A DNA stretch of 64,000 nt from Pseudogemmobacter humi (GTDB taxonomy: Bacteria > Pseudomonadota > Alphaproteobacteria > Rhodobacterales > Rhodobacteraceae), in NCBI RefSeq assembly GCF_900609055.1, contig NZ_UXAW01000033.1, forward strand, positions 1 through 64,000. Direction: 5' to 3'. Both the position numbers and the translations under genes were made by a program. The notes under the pieces were generated by a model, which was not told where the DNA came from, searched no databases, and saw only the letters and a program-made list of their open reading frames with translations. Positions 25,689-34,547 of this stretch are shown here, one piece after another; positions within the stretch are counted from its first letter, which is position 1, and each line of letters begins with the position of its first letter.

Positions 25689-26971
25689 GTGTTCGCCGCC
25701 GCCGCGCGGTCCAGATCGCCCCCGGCGGCGTCGATCCGGCGGATCATGCCCACCAGCACGTCGCCGCCCTTCGCCAGATCCTCGGGGCTGGTGTATTCGT
25801 TGTAGCGGTGGATCACCCCATCGACCGAGGGCACCACGAAGACGATGGACGGGATGCGGCGCTGGATCGTCACCGCGTCATGGCCGCCCACGGTGTCCAG
25901 TTCCATCCGGGAATAGCCGTTTTCATCGGAAGCCATTTCCACCAGCCGCACGAGGCGCGGATCGAACCGCCCCGCCGGGCGGCGGTCGATCGAGACGATT
26001 TCCGCCTCGACCTTCGCCTTTGCCGCCAGACCCGGCAGCGCGGCTTTCAGCCCGGCTTCGGACCAGTCGAGCATCGCCTGTTCGGGCGAGCGCAGTTCGG
26101 CGAACATGATCACCTTTTCCGGCACGATATTCGCGGAATTCGGCGAAATATCGAGCCGCGCGACCGAGGTGTAGAGCGTGTCGGGGGCAGTATCGGCGAG
26201 GTGGCGCACCTCGGCCATGATATAGGCGGCGCCCAGAAGCGCGTCCTTGCGCAGCTCCATCGCGGTGGGGCCGGTGTGGGCCTGTTCGCCCGTGACCTCA
26301 ATCTTCACCTTCAGGGCGCCCCAGTGGCGCAGGAAGGGGGCGATGGTCTTGCCGGCCTTTTCCAGTTCCGGCCCGCCCTCGATATGGATTTCGAGATAGG
26401 CGGTGGGTTCGGGGGCGGTGTCGGTTCCGGCATAGCCGGTGCGTTTCAGCTCATCCGCCACGCTTTTGCCGTCGCGGTCCTGGCGCGACAAAGCGAAATC
26501 GAGCGTATATTCGCCCGAGAACACCGACGAGCCGAGCAGGCTGGGGGTGAAGCGCGCGCCTTCCTCGTTCATCCAGTCGGCCACGGCGTAGTTGCATTGC
26601 GGTTTGGTGCCGGTGGCCTCGCACCACGCGCGGAAGCTCTCGATGGCGGCCAGCGCGGCCATCACGCCATAGGCGCCGTCGAACCGCCCGCCGAGCGGCT
26701 GGCTGTCGATATGCGAGCCGACCATGATCAGCGGCGCCCCCGGCCCGGCAAGGTCGATCTGGCCGAAGAGATTGCCGATGGCATCGACCTTCACCTGATA
26801 GCCGCGCGTCTCCATCTCCGAGCGGAACCAGTTGCGAGCGGCGGCATGAGCGTCGGTCAGGGCGGGGCGGTCCACGCCGCCCATCGGCGTGGCGCCGAAT
26901 TCCGAGACTTTGGTCATCAGCGCGTTCAGCAGACCGGCGTCGATACCGGCGGGGGAGAGCGTGTCAGGCAT
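25685..26971 (-). CDS. M20-family Zn-dependent hydrolase (N-carbamoyl-L-amino acid hydrolase / allantoate amidohydrolase type)
   Basis: A 428-residue amidohydrolase of the AmaB/HyuC/AllC type. The dinuclear metal site is readable in GSHIDSQPLGGRFDGAYG and NEEGARF; the dimerisation lobe follows TGEQAHTGPT, and the last ligand lies near VIHRYNEY. Family members hydrolyse N-carbamoyl amino acids, beta-ureidopropionate or allantoate. It sits between the ABC ATPase gene (8-bp overlap) and the kinase-like genes (4-bp overlap), so its substrate is probably imported by the Dpp-type system. The start MPDTLSPAGIDAGLL at 26971 fits the family. Confidence 0.9.
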   Translation of the reverse strand: MPDTLSPAGIDAGLLNALMTKVSEFGATPMGGVDRPALTDAHAAARNWFRSEMETRGYQVKVDAIGNLFGQIDLAGPGAPLIMVGSHIDSQPLGGRFDGAYGVMAALAAIESFRAWCEATGTKPQCNYAVADWMNEEGARFTPSLLGSSVFSGEYTLDFALSRQDRDGKSVADELKRTGYAGTDTAPEPTAYLEIHIEGGPELEKAGKTIAPFLRHWGALKVKIEVTGEQAHTGPTAMELRKDALLGAAYIMAEVRHLADTAPDTLYTSVARLDISPNSANIVPEKVIMFAELRSPEQAMLDWSEAGLKAALPGLAAKAKVEAEIVSIDRRPAGRFDPRLVRLVEMASDENGYSRMELDTVGGHDAVTIQRRIPSIVFVVPSVDGVIHRYNEYTSPEDLAKGGDVLVGMIRRIDAAGGDLDRAAAANT

Positions 26972-28793
26972 GAGCGTTTTCCAGGGATGCAGAGGCGGGT
27001 TCATTGAGGAAACAGGCGGCCAGCGCACGGCCACCGCGGTTCACAAGCACCGGGTTCTCGCGGCGGCAGCGGTCGAAAGCATGCGGGCAGCGGCTGGCGA
27101 AGGCGCAGCCGGGCGGCAGGTCGATGGGCGAGGGGGGCTCGCCTTCCAGCAGGCAATCCTCGGGGCGGTAGCGGCGGTCCTCCAGCGTCGGCGCGGCAGA
27201 CAGCAGCGCGCGGCTGTAGGGATGGCCCGGGTCGAAGAACAGGCGCTCGTTCGGCGCCACCTCGACCACCTCGCCCAGATACATCACCGCGATGCGCGAG
27301 CAGACCCGGCGCACCATGGTCAGGTCGTGCGAGATGAAGATATAGGTGAAGCCGTGCTGCGCCTGGAGCCGCTCGAACAGATCGAGCAGCTTGCCCTGTT
27401 CGGTCTGGTCCAGCGCGGAAAGCGTCTCGTCCATGATCAGCAGACGCGGCTCCAGGATCATCGCGCGGGCGACGTTCAGCCGCTGGCGCTGCCCGGCCGA
27501 AAGCCCGCCGGTCAGGTGGTTGTAATAGCCGTCGGGCAGGCCGACCTCGTTCATCACCGACCGCGCGCGCTCGCGGCGCTCGGCGGCCGAACCGATGCCG
27601 TGGATCTTCAGCGGCTCTTCCAGGATCTTGCCGATGGGCCATTGCGGCGGCAACGAGCCGTAGGGGTCTTGCAGCACGAGCTGGAACTTGCGGCGCATCT
27701 CGCGCAGTTTCGACGCCGGGGCAGAGCCGACATCGGCGCCGTCGAAGACAATCTCGCCATGGTCGGGACGCTCCAGCCCCGTAAGCAGCCGCATCAGCGA
27801 GGATTTGCCGCAGCCCGATTCCCCGACCACGCCGAAATTGTCGCCCTGATACACATCGAACGAGACATTCCTGACCGCCTGGACCACCGAAAGCCCGGCC
27901 TCGCCGCGGCGGCGGATGCGGTAGGCCTTGGCCACGTCGCGGATCGACAGCACCGGCACCGGCGCGCCGCGTTCCTCGGCGGGGGCGTGGGTGGTCTCGT
28001 CCCAGAGCCGGGGCAGTTCGGCGATCAGCTTGCGGGTATAGCCGCTTTGCGGATCGCGGATCAGGGCGGCAGGCGGCTGCATCTCGGCCACCCGGCCCTG
28101 GTTGAGCACCATCACCCGGTCGGAGGCGTCGCAGGCCACCGGCAGCGAGGAGCAGATGAACAGCACGGCGGTGGAAAACTGATGGTTCAGATCGCGCATC
28201 AGCTTCAGGATCTGCGCCGCCACCGTCACGTCGAGCGGTTGGGTGATGTTGTCGGCGATCAGCAGGGGCGGGTCCGAGATCAGCGCATCGACGATCATCG
28301 CGCGCTGCATCATGCCGCCGGAATACTGGAAGGGATATTCCTCGAACCGCTTCGCCGCCGCGGGGATGCGCACGGCGTCGAGCAGCTGGATCGCCTTGCG
28401 TTTCGCCTCGGCCGAGGAAATGTCGGGCCGGACCGCGCGCAGTTTCTCAACCAGTTGCGCGCCGACGGTCATGGTCGGGTCCAGCGCGCCCGCCGGATTG
28501 CCGCCGACATAGGCGATCTCGCGCCCGGCGAGGCGGCGGGCCAGGGCCGGATCTTTCACAAGGTCCTTGCCGCGAAACAGGATCTTGCCGCCGGTGACGC
28601 GCAAAGGATCGGCCAGCCAGCTTGCAAGTGCGCGCGCCAGCACCGTTTTCCCCGAGCCGCTTTCGCCGATCACCGCGAGGATCTCGCGCGGGTGCAGATC
28701 GAAGGAAATGTCGCTCAGCACCGCGCGCTCGCCCGCGGCGACGGAAAGGCCCTCGACCCGCAGGACCGGATCGGTTTGGGTGGCGGTTTCCAT
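26964..28793 (-). CDS. Fused DppD-DppF-type ABC ATPase
   Basis: A 609-residue protein with two complete nucleotide-binding domains. The first Walker A is GESGSGKTVLAR (about 45), the second GESGCGKSSLMR (about 360). Signatures are YSGGMMQRAM and LSAGQRQRLN, each followed by a Walker B, and an oligopeptide-type C-terminal extension with CAFASRCPHAFDRC holds cysteines. It energises the peptide/nickel-type importer encoded upstream. The start METATQTDPVLRVEG at 28793 follows the DppC-like stop by 2 bp. The shadow upstream extension is rejected. Confidence 0.93.
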   Translation of the reverse strand: METATQTDPVLRVEGLSVAAGERAVLSDISFDLHPREILAVIGESGSGKTVLARALASWLADPLRVTGGKILFRGKDLVKDPALARRLAGREIAYVGGNPAGALDPTMTVGAQLVEKLRAVRPDISSAEAKRKAIQLLDAVRIPAAAKRFEEYPFQYSGGMMQRAMIVDALISDPPLLIADNITQPLDVTVAAQILKLMRDLNHQFSTAVLFICSSLPVACDASDRVMVLNQGRVAEMQPPAALIRDPQSGYTRKLIAELPRLWDETTHAPAEERGAPVPVLSIRDVAKAYRIRRRGEAGLSVVQAVRNVSFDVYQGDNFGVVGESGCGKSSLMRLLTGLERPDHGEIVFDGADVGSAPASKLREMRRKFQLVLQDPYGSLPPQWPIGKILEEPLKIHGIGSAAERRERARSVMNEVGLPDGYYNHLTGGLSAGQRQRLNVARAMILEPRLLIMDETLSALDQTEQGKLLDLFERLQAQHGFTYIFISHDLTMVRRVCSRIAVMYLGEVVEVAPNERLFFDPGHPYSRALLSAAPTLEDRRYRPEDCLLEGEPPSPIDLPPGCAFASRCPHAFDRCRRENPVLVNRGGRALAACFLNEPASASLENAHA

Positions 28794-28795
28794 GC

Positions 28796-29707
28796 TCAGG
28801 CCCCTCCGTAGACTTTGTTGCGGGCGCGTTCCAGGGCGGCCCCCATCAGGTTGATGCTGGTCAGGGTGACGACGAGGAAGGCGCCGGGCATGGTGGCGAT
28901 CCACCAGGCGTTCATGATGTATTTGCGCCCGTCGGCGATGATATTGCCGAAGGTGGGGGTGGGCGGCTGCACGCCAAGGCCGATGAAGCCCAGCACGCTT
29001 TCAAAGATCATCATCCGCGCGATGTCGAGGACGGCGACGAAGGCCATCGGCGGCAGGACGAGCGGCAGGATCAGCAGGAACATGATCCGCATATTGGTCG
29101 CGCCAAGGACGATGGCGCCGCGCACATATTCCTTTTTTGACTCCGACATGACGGTTGATCGCATGACCCTCGCATAGACCGGCCAGCCTGCCAGCCCGAG
29201 CACCAGGATGATCGAGGGGATCGTCGGGCGCGACACGCCGAGGATGGTGATCGCGAGGATGATCATCGGAATCGCAAGCTGCGCATCGGTCAGCCGCATC
29301 AGCACCATATCGACGCGGCCGCCGTAATAGCCGGAAAGCAGCCCGACGATGGCGCCCACCAGAAGCATCAGCACCGTGGTCGCCACCCCGATCAGGAGCG
29401 AATAGCGCAGCCCCACCAACGAGCGCGACAGCATGTCCCGCCCAAGCTGGTCGGTGCCCAGCGGATGCTTCCAGGTCCAGGTCTCGCCCATGAACAGGGG
29501 CGGGATCAGCTTTTCGCGCACGCTGAGCTTCGTGGGGTCGATGCCGCTGATCTCGGGGTAGAGGGCTGCGGCCAGCACCAGCAGGATGAAGACCACCAGG
29601 CCGATGCGGAACTCGATCGAGGCGAAGGCCAGCCGCCAGATCCGCGACGAGACGGTCTGCGCGGCGGCCACGCGGTCGGCGGCGGGGGAGATGTCGGTCA
29701 CGCTCAT
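28796..29707 (-). CDS. ABC transporter permease, DppC-like
   Basis: A 303-residue permease. It has an N-terminal soluble stretch, a first helix at about 32-52, the OppC-type motif HPLGTDQLGRDMLSRSLVG and a permease loop GAIVLGATNMRIMF. About six membrane helices are visible. Its ATG at 29707 overlaps the stop of the DppB-like gene. It is part of the minus-strand importer operon. Confidence 0.92.
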   Translation of the reverse strand: MSVTDISPAADRVAAAQTVSSRIWRLAFASIEFRIGLVVFILLVLAAALYPEISGIDPTKLSVREKLIPPLFMGETWTWKHPLGTDQLGRDMLSRSLVGLRYSLLIGVATTVLMLLVGAIVGLLSGYYGGRVDMVLMRLTDAQLAIPMIILAITILGVSRPTIPSIILVLGLAGWPVYARVMRSTVMSESKKEYVRGAIVLGATNMRIMFLLILPLVLPPMAFVAVLDIARMMIFESVLGFIGLGVQPPTPTFGNIIADGRKYIMNAWWIATMPGAFLVVTLTSINLMGAALERARNKVYGGA

Positions 29708-30687
29708 CAGTAATCCAGCCTCGGGTCGATGGCGGTCGCCGCAAGGTCGACCACGATATTGATCAGCACGAAGGCCGCGGCGGTGATGATGGCGATGCCC
29801 TGGATCAGCGGGAAATCGCGCTGCATCACCGCGTTGATCGTCAGAAGGCCAAGGCCGGGGTAGTCGAAGATGAATTCGATCACCAGCACGCCGCCAAGCA
29901 GCATCGAGAACTGCACGCCCAGCAGGTTCAGAAGCGGCACCGAGGCGTTCTTCAGCGCGTGTCGAAAGACGATCTGGCCCCAGGACAGCCCGCGCACCCG
30001 GGCGATGTCGATGAAATTCTGCGCCATCACGCCCGAGACCGAGACGGTCAGCGTGCGGATCAGGAAGGGCGCGATCTCGATTGCCAGCACGAAGGCGGGC
30101 AGGATCGTATAGGCAAAGCCGTGATAGCCGATCGAGGGCACCAACTGCCATTTGACCGAGACCACCAGCGCCAGCACGATCCCCAGCCAGAAATTCGGCA
30201 GGCTGACGAATATGGACGACAGATACAGCGCCATCCGGTCGGGCCATCGGCCCGGATTGAGCCCGCCCGCGATGCCGATGGGCAGCGCGATCATCAGCGC
30301 GAAAACCATGGCGAGCAGCGCAAGCTGGATCGTCATCGGCGCGGTCTCGGCGATCAGGGTCAGCACGCGGGCGCGCTCGCCCCGGGTGGAATCGTCGAAA
30401 CTGGCGCCGCCCACCGCCGCGCCGCTGGCCGGGCGCACGAAGCTCTGGCCGAAGTCGCCGCGGAACACGCCGCCGATATAGCGGGCGAACTGCACCGGAA
30501 TCGGATCGCGCAGCCCCATTTCGGTGGCGATCTCTTCGATCAGCGCCTCGGGCGCCATGCCGCCGGCCATCAGCCGCACCGGATCGCCGGGCACCACCCG
30601 GAGCAGCGTGAAGATCAGCGCCGAAACCAGAAAGACGATGACCACGCCCTGAAGCAGACGACGGACGAGGAACCTGAGAACGAACAT
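29707..30687 (-). CDS. ABC transporter permease, DppB-like
   Basis: A 326-residue permease with the N-terminal helix typical of DppB (FLVRRLLQGVVIVFLVSALI), the GDPVRLMAGG motif and the C-terminal VDLAATAIDPRLDY ending. It forms the channel with the DppC-like protein. A stem-loop (30719-30743) separates it from the binding-protein gene. Confidence 0.93.
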   Translation of the reverse strand: MFVLRFLVRRLLQGVVIVFLVSALIFTLLRVVPGDPVRLMAGGMAPEALIEEIATEMGLRDPIPVQFARYIGGVFRGDFGQSFVRPASGAAVGGASFDDSTRGERARVLTLIAETAPMTIQLALLAMVFALMIALPIGIAGGLNPGRWPDRMALYLSSIFVSLPNFWLGIVLALVVSVKWQLVPSIGYHGFAYTILPAFVLAIEIAPFLIRTLTVSVSGVMAQNFIDIARVRGLSWGQIVFRHALKNASVPLLNLLGVQFSMLLGGVLVIEFIFDYPGLGLLTINAVMQRDFPLIQGIAIITAAAFVLINIVVDLAATAIDPRLDY

Positions 30688-30718
30688 TCAACCCCCGGAC
30701 GATTGGCTGGGATGGGTC

Positions 30719-30743
30719 GGGAAGGCGCGCGGGGCGCCTTCCC
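30719..30743 (-). terminator. Intra-operon stem-loop after binding-protein gene
   Basis: A perfect 10-bp stem, GGGAAGGCGC / GCGCCTTCCC, with a 5-base loop, immediately downstream of the binding-protein stop and before the DppB-like gene. It is a likely mRNA-stabilising or partial-termination hairpin that raises binding-protein expression. Confidence 0.75.
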
Positions 30744-30752
30744 TCTGGGCGT

Positions 30753-32330
30753 TCAGCCCTGGGTGGCCGCCGAGGCGTCGATCTGGCCGTCGGGATACAT
30801 CATCAGCCCGTCCAGTTCGGTGCGGATACCGTGCATCAGCACCGAGGTGAACAGCGACAGCGCCGGAACCTTGTCCGCGAGCATCGGCATCAGATTGGTC
30901 TGGAGCGATTCGCGCCGCACCTCCAGCGAGGGGGCGTTGCGCTCTTCGTCCAGCGCCGCGTCGATCTCGGGATCCTCGATGCCGCAGATGCGCTTCGACG
31001 AGGAATGGAAATGCGAGCGCAGCACCAGATCGGGCTCGGGCGAGCCGGTGGACCAGCCGCAGTCGACCATATGGCCCGGGCCGCCGCCGGGACGGTCGTA
31101 GAGCCGCTCGTTCCAGGCCGCGACCTCCATCACGTTCAGCGTGACCGGGAAACCCTGTTCCTGCATCAGCGCGGTGATCACCTCGCCATATTCCTTGGTC
31201 TTGGGGTAGAAGCCGGTCGAGGTGATGTATTCCAGTTCCGGCAGACCCTCGCCGCCGGGGAAGCCGGCCTCGGCCAGCAGGCGCTGGCATTCCTCGGGGT
31301 CGTATTTCGGATAGTTCTCCAGATCGACATAGCCGAATTTGATCGGCGAGACGAAGTTGGACGAGGCATGACCGGCCGATCCCATCACTTCCATGATCAG
31401 ATCGCGGTCGATGGCATGGCAGGCGGCCTTGCGCACCAGCGGATTGTCGAACGGAGGTTTCGAGCAGCGGAACCAGAGGTATTTGTTCTCGACCGAGACC
31501 TGGCGCGAGATCTTGATGCCGGCCTCGGCCTCAAGCGTCTCGACCTGTTCGGGCTCAAGCCGCTCGATGATGTCTGCCTGGCCCGACATCAGCGACAGCA
31601 TCCGGGTGGTCGCGTCGCCGACGAAGGAGAAGGTCACGCCCGGAACGGTCGGCTTGCCTTTGAAATAGCCGTCGAAGGCCTCCATCACGGTGTCGTTGCC
31701 GCGCTGCTCGACAAAGCGGAACGGGCCGGTGCCGTTCAGCCGCTGCGTCAGCGGGCCCGAGCTGCCCTGGGCGATGTCGTCCGCCGACATGATCGGCAGG
31801 TAAGAGGCGAGGAAGATGAACAGCGAGGCGCCGTAGCCGCCTTTCGAGGTGTCCACGATCACGGTGTAATCGTCGGGGGTGGTGACCTCGAAAGTGTCGG
31901 TGGTGCCGGGATAGACCTGCTTCGGCCGGTCGGCGCCCGAGCCGTATTCAAAGGTGGCCTTCACATCGGCGGCGGTGAAGGGCTTGCCGTCGTGGAAGGT
32001 CACGCCCTCGCGCAGTTTGATCTGCAACTTGTGCGCGTCGAGTTCGGTGATCTCGGTCGCGAGTTCGTAGATCACCTCGTCGGGATTCTCGGGGGTCATC
32101 GGCGCCCGGGTCAGATAACCCATGACGAAACCCTCGATGTTGGTCTGCGACAGCGTGGTATGCGCGCTCGGATCCCAGTTGCCGGTGATGTTCTCGGCCG
32201 AGAGGAAGACGATGGGTTTCGTCGCCTGGGCCATCGCCGGTTTGAAGAAGAAATCGGTGTTGACCTGCGGCATTGCCGCAAGCGCGCCGAACGCCGCCGA
32301 ATAGTTGATGAACTTCCGTCTGCTGATCAT
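30753..32330 (-). CDS. ABC transporter substrate-binding protein, family 5 (DppA/OppA-like), Tat-type signal
   Basis: A 525-residue extracytoplasmic binding protein. The start MISRRKFINYSAAFGALAAM carries a twin-arginine-like RRKF signal ending near PAMAQA. Family-5 features follow, such as LREGVTFHDGKPFTAADVK and VRKAACHAIDRDLI. It binds a peptide, opine or other small solute for the Dpp-type importer. It follows the inositol-phosphatase-like gene by 95 bp. The ligand is unknown, but the co-transcribed amidohydrolase and kinase-like proteins suggest an N-acylated or N-carbamoylated compound. Confidence 0.92.
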   Translation of the reverse strand: MISRRKFINYSAAFGALAAMPQVNTDFFFKPAMAQATKPIVFLSAENITGNWDPSAHTTLSQTNIEGFVMGYLTRAPMTPENPDEVIYELATEITELDAHKLQIKLREGVTFHDGKPFTAADVKATFEYGSGADRPKQVYPGTTDTFEVTTPDDYTVIVDTSKGGYGASLFIFLASYLPIMSADDIAQGSSGPLTQRLNGTGPFRFVEQRGNDTVMEAFDGYFKGKPTVPGVTFSFVGDATTRMLSLMSGQADIIERLEPEQVETLEAEAGIKISRQVSVENKYLWFRCSKPPFDNPLVRKAACHAIDRDLIMEVMGSAGHASSNFVSPIKFGYVDLENYPKYDPEECQRLLAEAGFPGGEGLPELEYITSTGFYPKTKEYGEVITALMQEQGFPVTLNVMEVAAWNERLYDRPGGGPGHMVDCGWSTGSPEPDLVLRSHFHSSSKRICGIEDPEIDAALDEERNAPSLEVRRESLQTNLMPMLADKVPALSLFTSVLMHGIRTELDGLMMYPDGQIDASAATQG

Positions 32331-32425
32331 TGCAGTCTCTCCATGTTGGATGCCCGTTTGCGGGCCGTTCTTCGTTTTTTGCCGCACGGTGATTTCGCCC
32401 CGTGCGATTTGTATTCCCCGGCGGG

Positions 32426-33238
32426 TCAGGCGTGCGGCGCCTGCCCGGCAAGATGTTTCAGCGCCGCCTCGTGCAGCGCGGGGGTGGCCGCCGCGATCAC
32501 GTCGCCCGCAGAGGTCAGCCCGAGCGGGCGCCCGTCCCAGTCGGTGATCACCCCGCCCGCGCCCTGGACCACCTGGACCAGCGGCAGGAAATCGAACGGT
32601 TGCAGCCCGGTCTCCACCACCAGGTCGCAATGGCCCGAGGCGAGCAGCCCGTAGTTGTAGCAATCGCCGCCGTAGCGGGTCAGCCGCGCCTGTTCCGCCA
32701 CCGCCTCGAAGGCGGCGCGGGAGGCGCCGGGGAAGGCGAAGGGATTGGTGGTGTAGATCCAGGCGTCCTTCAGCGCGGTGCAGTCGCGGGTGCGGCACTC
32801 CTGGCCGTTGAAGGTGCTGGGGCGGCCGCGCGCGCCCTGCCAGCGTTCATTCAGCACCGCCATGTCGATCTGGCCCAGAACCGGGGTGCCGCCGTCCAGG
32901 AGCGCCATCAGGCAGCCGAACAACGGGTGTCCGGTGACGAAGGATTTGGTGCCGTCGATCGGATCGACGATCCAGACCCGCGGGCTTTCCAGGTTTCGCG
33001 GCGCCTCTTCCTCGCCGAAGATGCCGTCTTCGGGGAAGCGTTCGGCGATGCGCCCGCGCAGCATCGCCTCGATCGAGCGGTCGGCCACGGTGACGGGGGA
33101 TTTGTCCTCCTTGTCCTCGACATGGATCGGACGGCGGAAATACGACAGGGCGATGTCACGCGCGGCATCGGCCGCCCCGGCCATCAATCCGAGTTCGTCC
33201 AGCAGATCGGATGTGGAATTGCGTGTCATTGTGTGCAC
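32426..33238 (-). CDS. Inositol-monophosphatase-family phosphatase
   Basis: A 270-residue member of the IMPase/HisN/CysQ superfamily. The metal-binding motifs GEEE (about 75) and WIVDPIDGTKSF (about 89-100) are intact, and the C-terminal motif reads QPFDFLPLVQVVQGAGG, as in histidinol-phosphatase-like members. A GTG at 33238 with AAAGGCGG five bases upstream is the better start; an ATG three codons later (33229) is possible. It is the first gene of the importer/amidohydrolase/kinase operon and divergent from deoR. It may dephosphorylate the product of the kinase-like enzymes or an imported phosphate ester. Confidence 0.87.
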   Translation of the reverse strand: MHTMTRNSTSDLLDELGLMAGAADAARDIALSYFRRPIHVEDKEDKSPVTVADRSIEAMLRGRIAERFPEDGIFGEEEAPRNLESPRVWIVDPIDGTKSFVTGHPLFGCLMALLDGGTPVLGQIDMAVLNERWQGARGRPSTFNGQECRTRDCTALKDAWIYTTNPFAFPGASRAAFEAVAEQARLTRYGGDCYNYGLLASGHCDLVVETGLQPFDFLPLVQVVQGAGGVITDWDGRPLGLTSAGDVIAAATPALHEAALKHLAGQAPHA

Positions 33239-33486
33239 CTGTGCCGCCTTTAACCACAGACTAAGTGCGAATCGCAGGGTTGCGCAACAAAATTAGCCAT
33301 TCCGGGCGAAGAACATGCGTCTTTATTTGCATATGGCTGGAAAAACTGGCCAAACTTGCCGTGTTTCGCGGTGATATGCTCGGGAATGCAAAGATTTCAG
33401 GCATAATCGGGCGAAAACCGCACATAAAGACTCGATGAATGTGGATTTCCATGCAAGTCTGTCCAGATGGAATCGCGGAGGTGCCT
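33239..33486. promoter_or_regulatory. Divergent control region, phosphatase operon / deoR
   Basis: 248 bp, AT-rich compared with its neighbours, between the phosphatase-importer operon and the deoR gene. Small dyads are present: TGCGA-A-TCGCA (33266-33276) and TTGCGCAA (33280-33287). These are candidate binding sites for the DeoR regulator. GGAGG lies seven bases before the deoR ATG. Confidence 0.45.
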
Positions 33487-34251
33487 ATGTGGTCGCATGA
33501 GCGGCAGGCGAAGATCCTGGGGCTTCTGACCGCGCGGCAGAAGGTCTCGACCAGCCAGCTCGCGCTGGAATTCGATGTCTCGCGCGAGACGATCCGCCGC
33601 GATCTGCTGGAGATGGAGGAGCGCGCGCTGCTGACCCGGGTGCATGGCGGCGCCATGCTGTCGGATCACGTGATCGAACCGGAACCCGCTTTCGAGAAGC
33701 GCCGCGGCCATAATGCCGAGCAGAAATCCGCCATCGGCCGGATGGCGCTGACGCTGATCCCCGAGGGCTCGACCTGTTTCATCGACACCGGCACCACCAC
33801 CATCGCCTTCGCCCGCGAGCTGATGGCGCGCGGCAATATCCGTGTAATCACCAATTCGCTGGAGATCGCGCGGATCATGGCGGGCGGCAAGGATTGCGAT
33901 GTGCTGCTTCTGGGCGGGCGGCCGCATCGCGACGTGCCCGCCACCTATGGCGAGATGACGCTGTCGCAGATCGACCGCTTCCTTGCCGATTTCGCGGTGA
34001 TCTCGCCGGTGGGGCTGCATGTCGACCGCGGCGTGACCGATTACGAGCTGCACGAGGCCGAGGTCGCCCGCGCCATGATGCGCCGCGCACAATCCTGCGT
34101 TGTGCTGTGCCATTCCGACAAGATCGGCGTGGAGAGCCGGGTCTCGATCTGCCGGCTGGACGAGGTGGATCACCTTGTCACCGACCAGAATCCGAAAAGC
34201 GCCGGGCTGAGCCTGTCGCGCGGCGCGGTGCATTTCGCCGGTGTGGAATGA
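33487..34251 (+). CDS. DeoR-family transcriptional regulator
   Basis: A 254-residue DeoR/GlpR-type repressor. The N-terminal winged helix reads QKVSTSQLALEFDVSRETIR with RRDLLEME after it, and the sugar-phosphate isomerase-like ligand domain contains FIDTGTTTIAFARELM and VITNSLEIARIM. Family effectors are usually phosphorylated sugars or polyols. That fits an adjacent operon holding kinase-like and phosphatase-like enzymes. ATG 33487 has GGAGG upstream; the longer frame start is less likely. Confidence 0.92.
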   Translation: MWSHERQAKILGLLTARQKVSTSQLALEFDVSRETIRRDLLEMEERALLTRVHGGAMLSDHVIEPEPAFEKRRGHNAEQKSAIGRMALTLIPEGSTCFIDTGTTTIAFARELMARGNIRVITNSLEIARIMAGGKDCDVLLLGGRPHRDVPATYGEMTLSQIDRFLADFAVISPVGLHVDRGVTDYELHEAEVARAMMRRAQSCVVLCHSDKIGVESRVSICRLDEVDHLVTDQNPKSAGLSLSRGAVHFAGVE

Positions 34252-34547
34252 TCCGCCGGGCGGCGGGGCCGGGCCGGAAAACCGGATATTGCCGATTCAT
34301 CCTTTCCGGCCTCTCACGCGGTTGCACATCCCGGCTGCGGCCGTTAGAGAGGCCCTTCACCAGCGGGTCGCGTGTTTTGGCAGACCGCTTATTGACGCTA
34401 CGTCAACCAGTGTGCAGCATCAGCGAATACTGTTTTCAGAATTACCGGGGAACCGGGACGCTCTGGAAATGTTGATTGCCCGACACAACTGTAAGTGGCA
34501 AACTGTGTCTTAGTCACGATCATGGCAAGTTTTGTCTGGACTGGACC
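34252..34547. promoter_or_regulatory. Region upstream of luxR with inverted repeats
   Basis: 296 bp without a convincing gene. It contains TTGACG-CTA-CGTCAA (34392-34406), a 6-bp-arm dyad, and GACACA (34482-34487) N16 TGTGTC (34504-34509) about 40 bp before the luxR start. Both are candidate operators. The segment is less GC-rich than its surroundings. Confidence 0.45.

Noticed and set aside
28796-30691. 631-codon minus-strand frame covering two permease genes
   Set aside because: The upstream half is out-of-frame translation of the DppB-like gene; the real DppC-like gene begins at 29707.
34392-34406. TTGACGCTACGTCAA as an FNR/NnrR box
   Set aside because: The half sites are separated by one base more than in the Crp/Fnr family, and no -10 element is suitably placed; kept only as an unassigned dyad.
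34241-34513. 90-codon frame between deoR and luxR
   Set aside because: No ribosome site, odd composition, and it spans likely promoter dyads; treated as intergenic.
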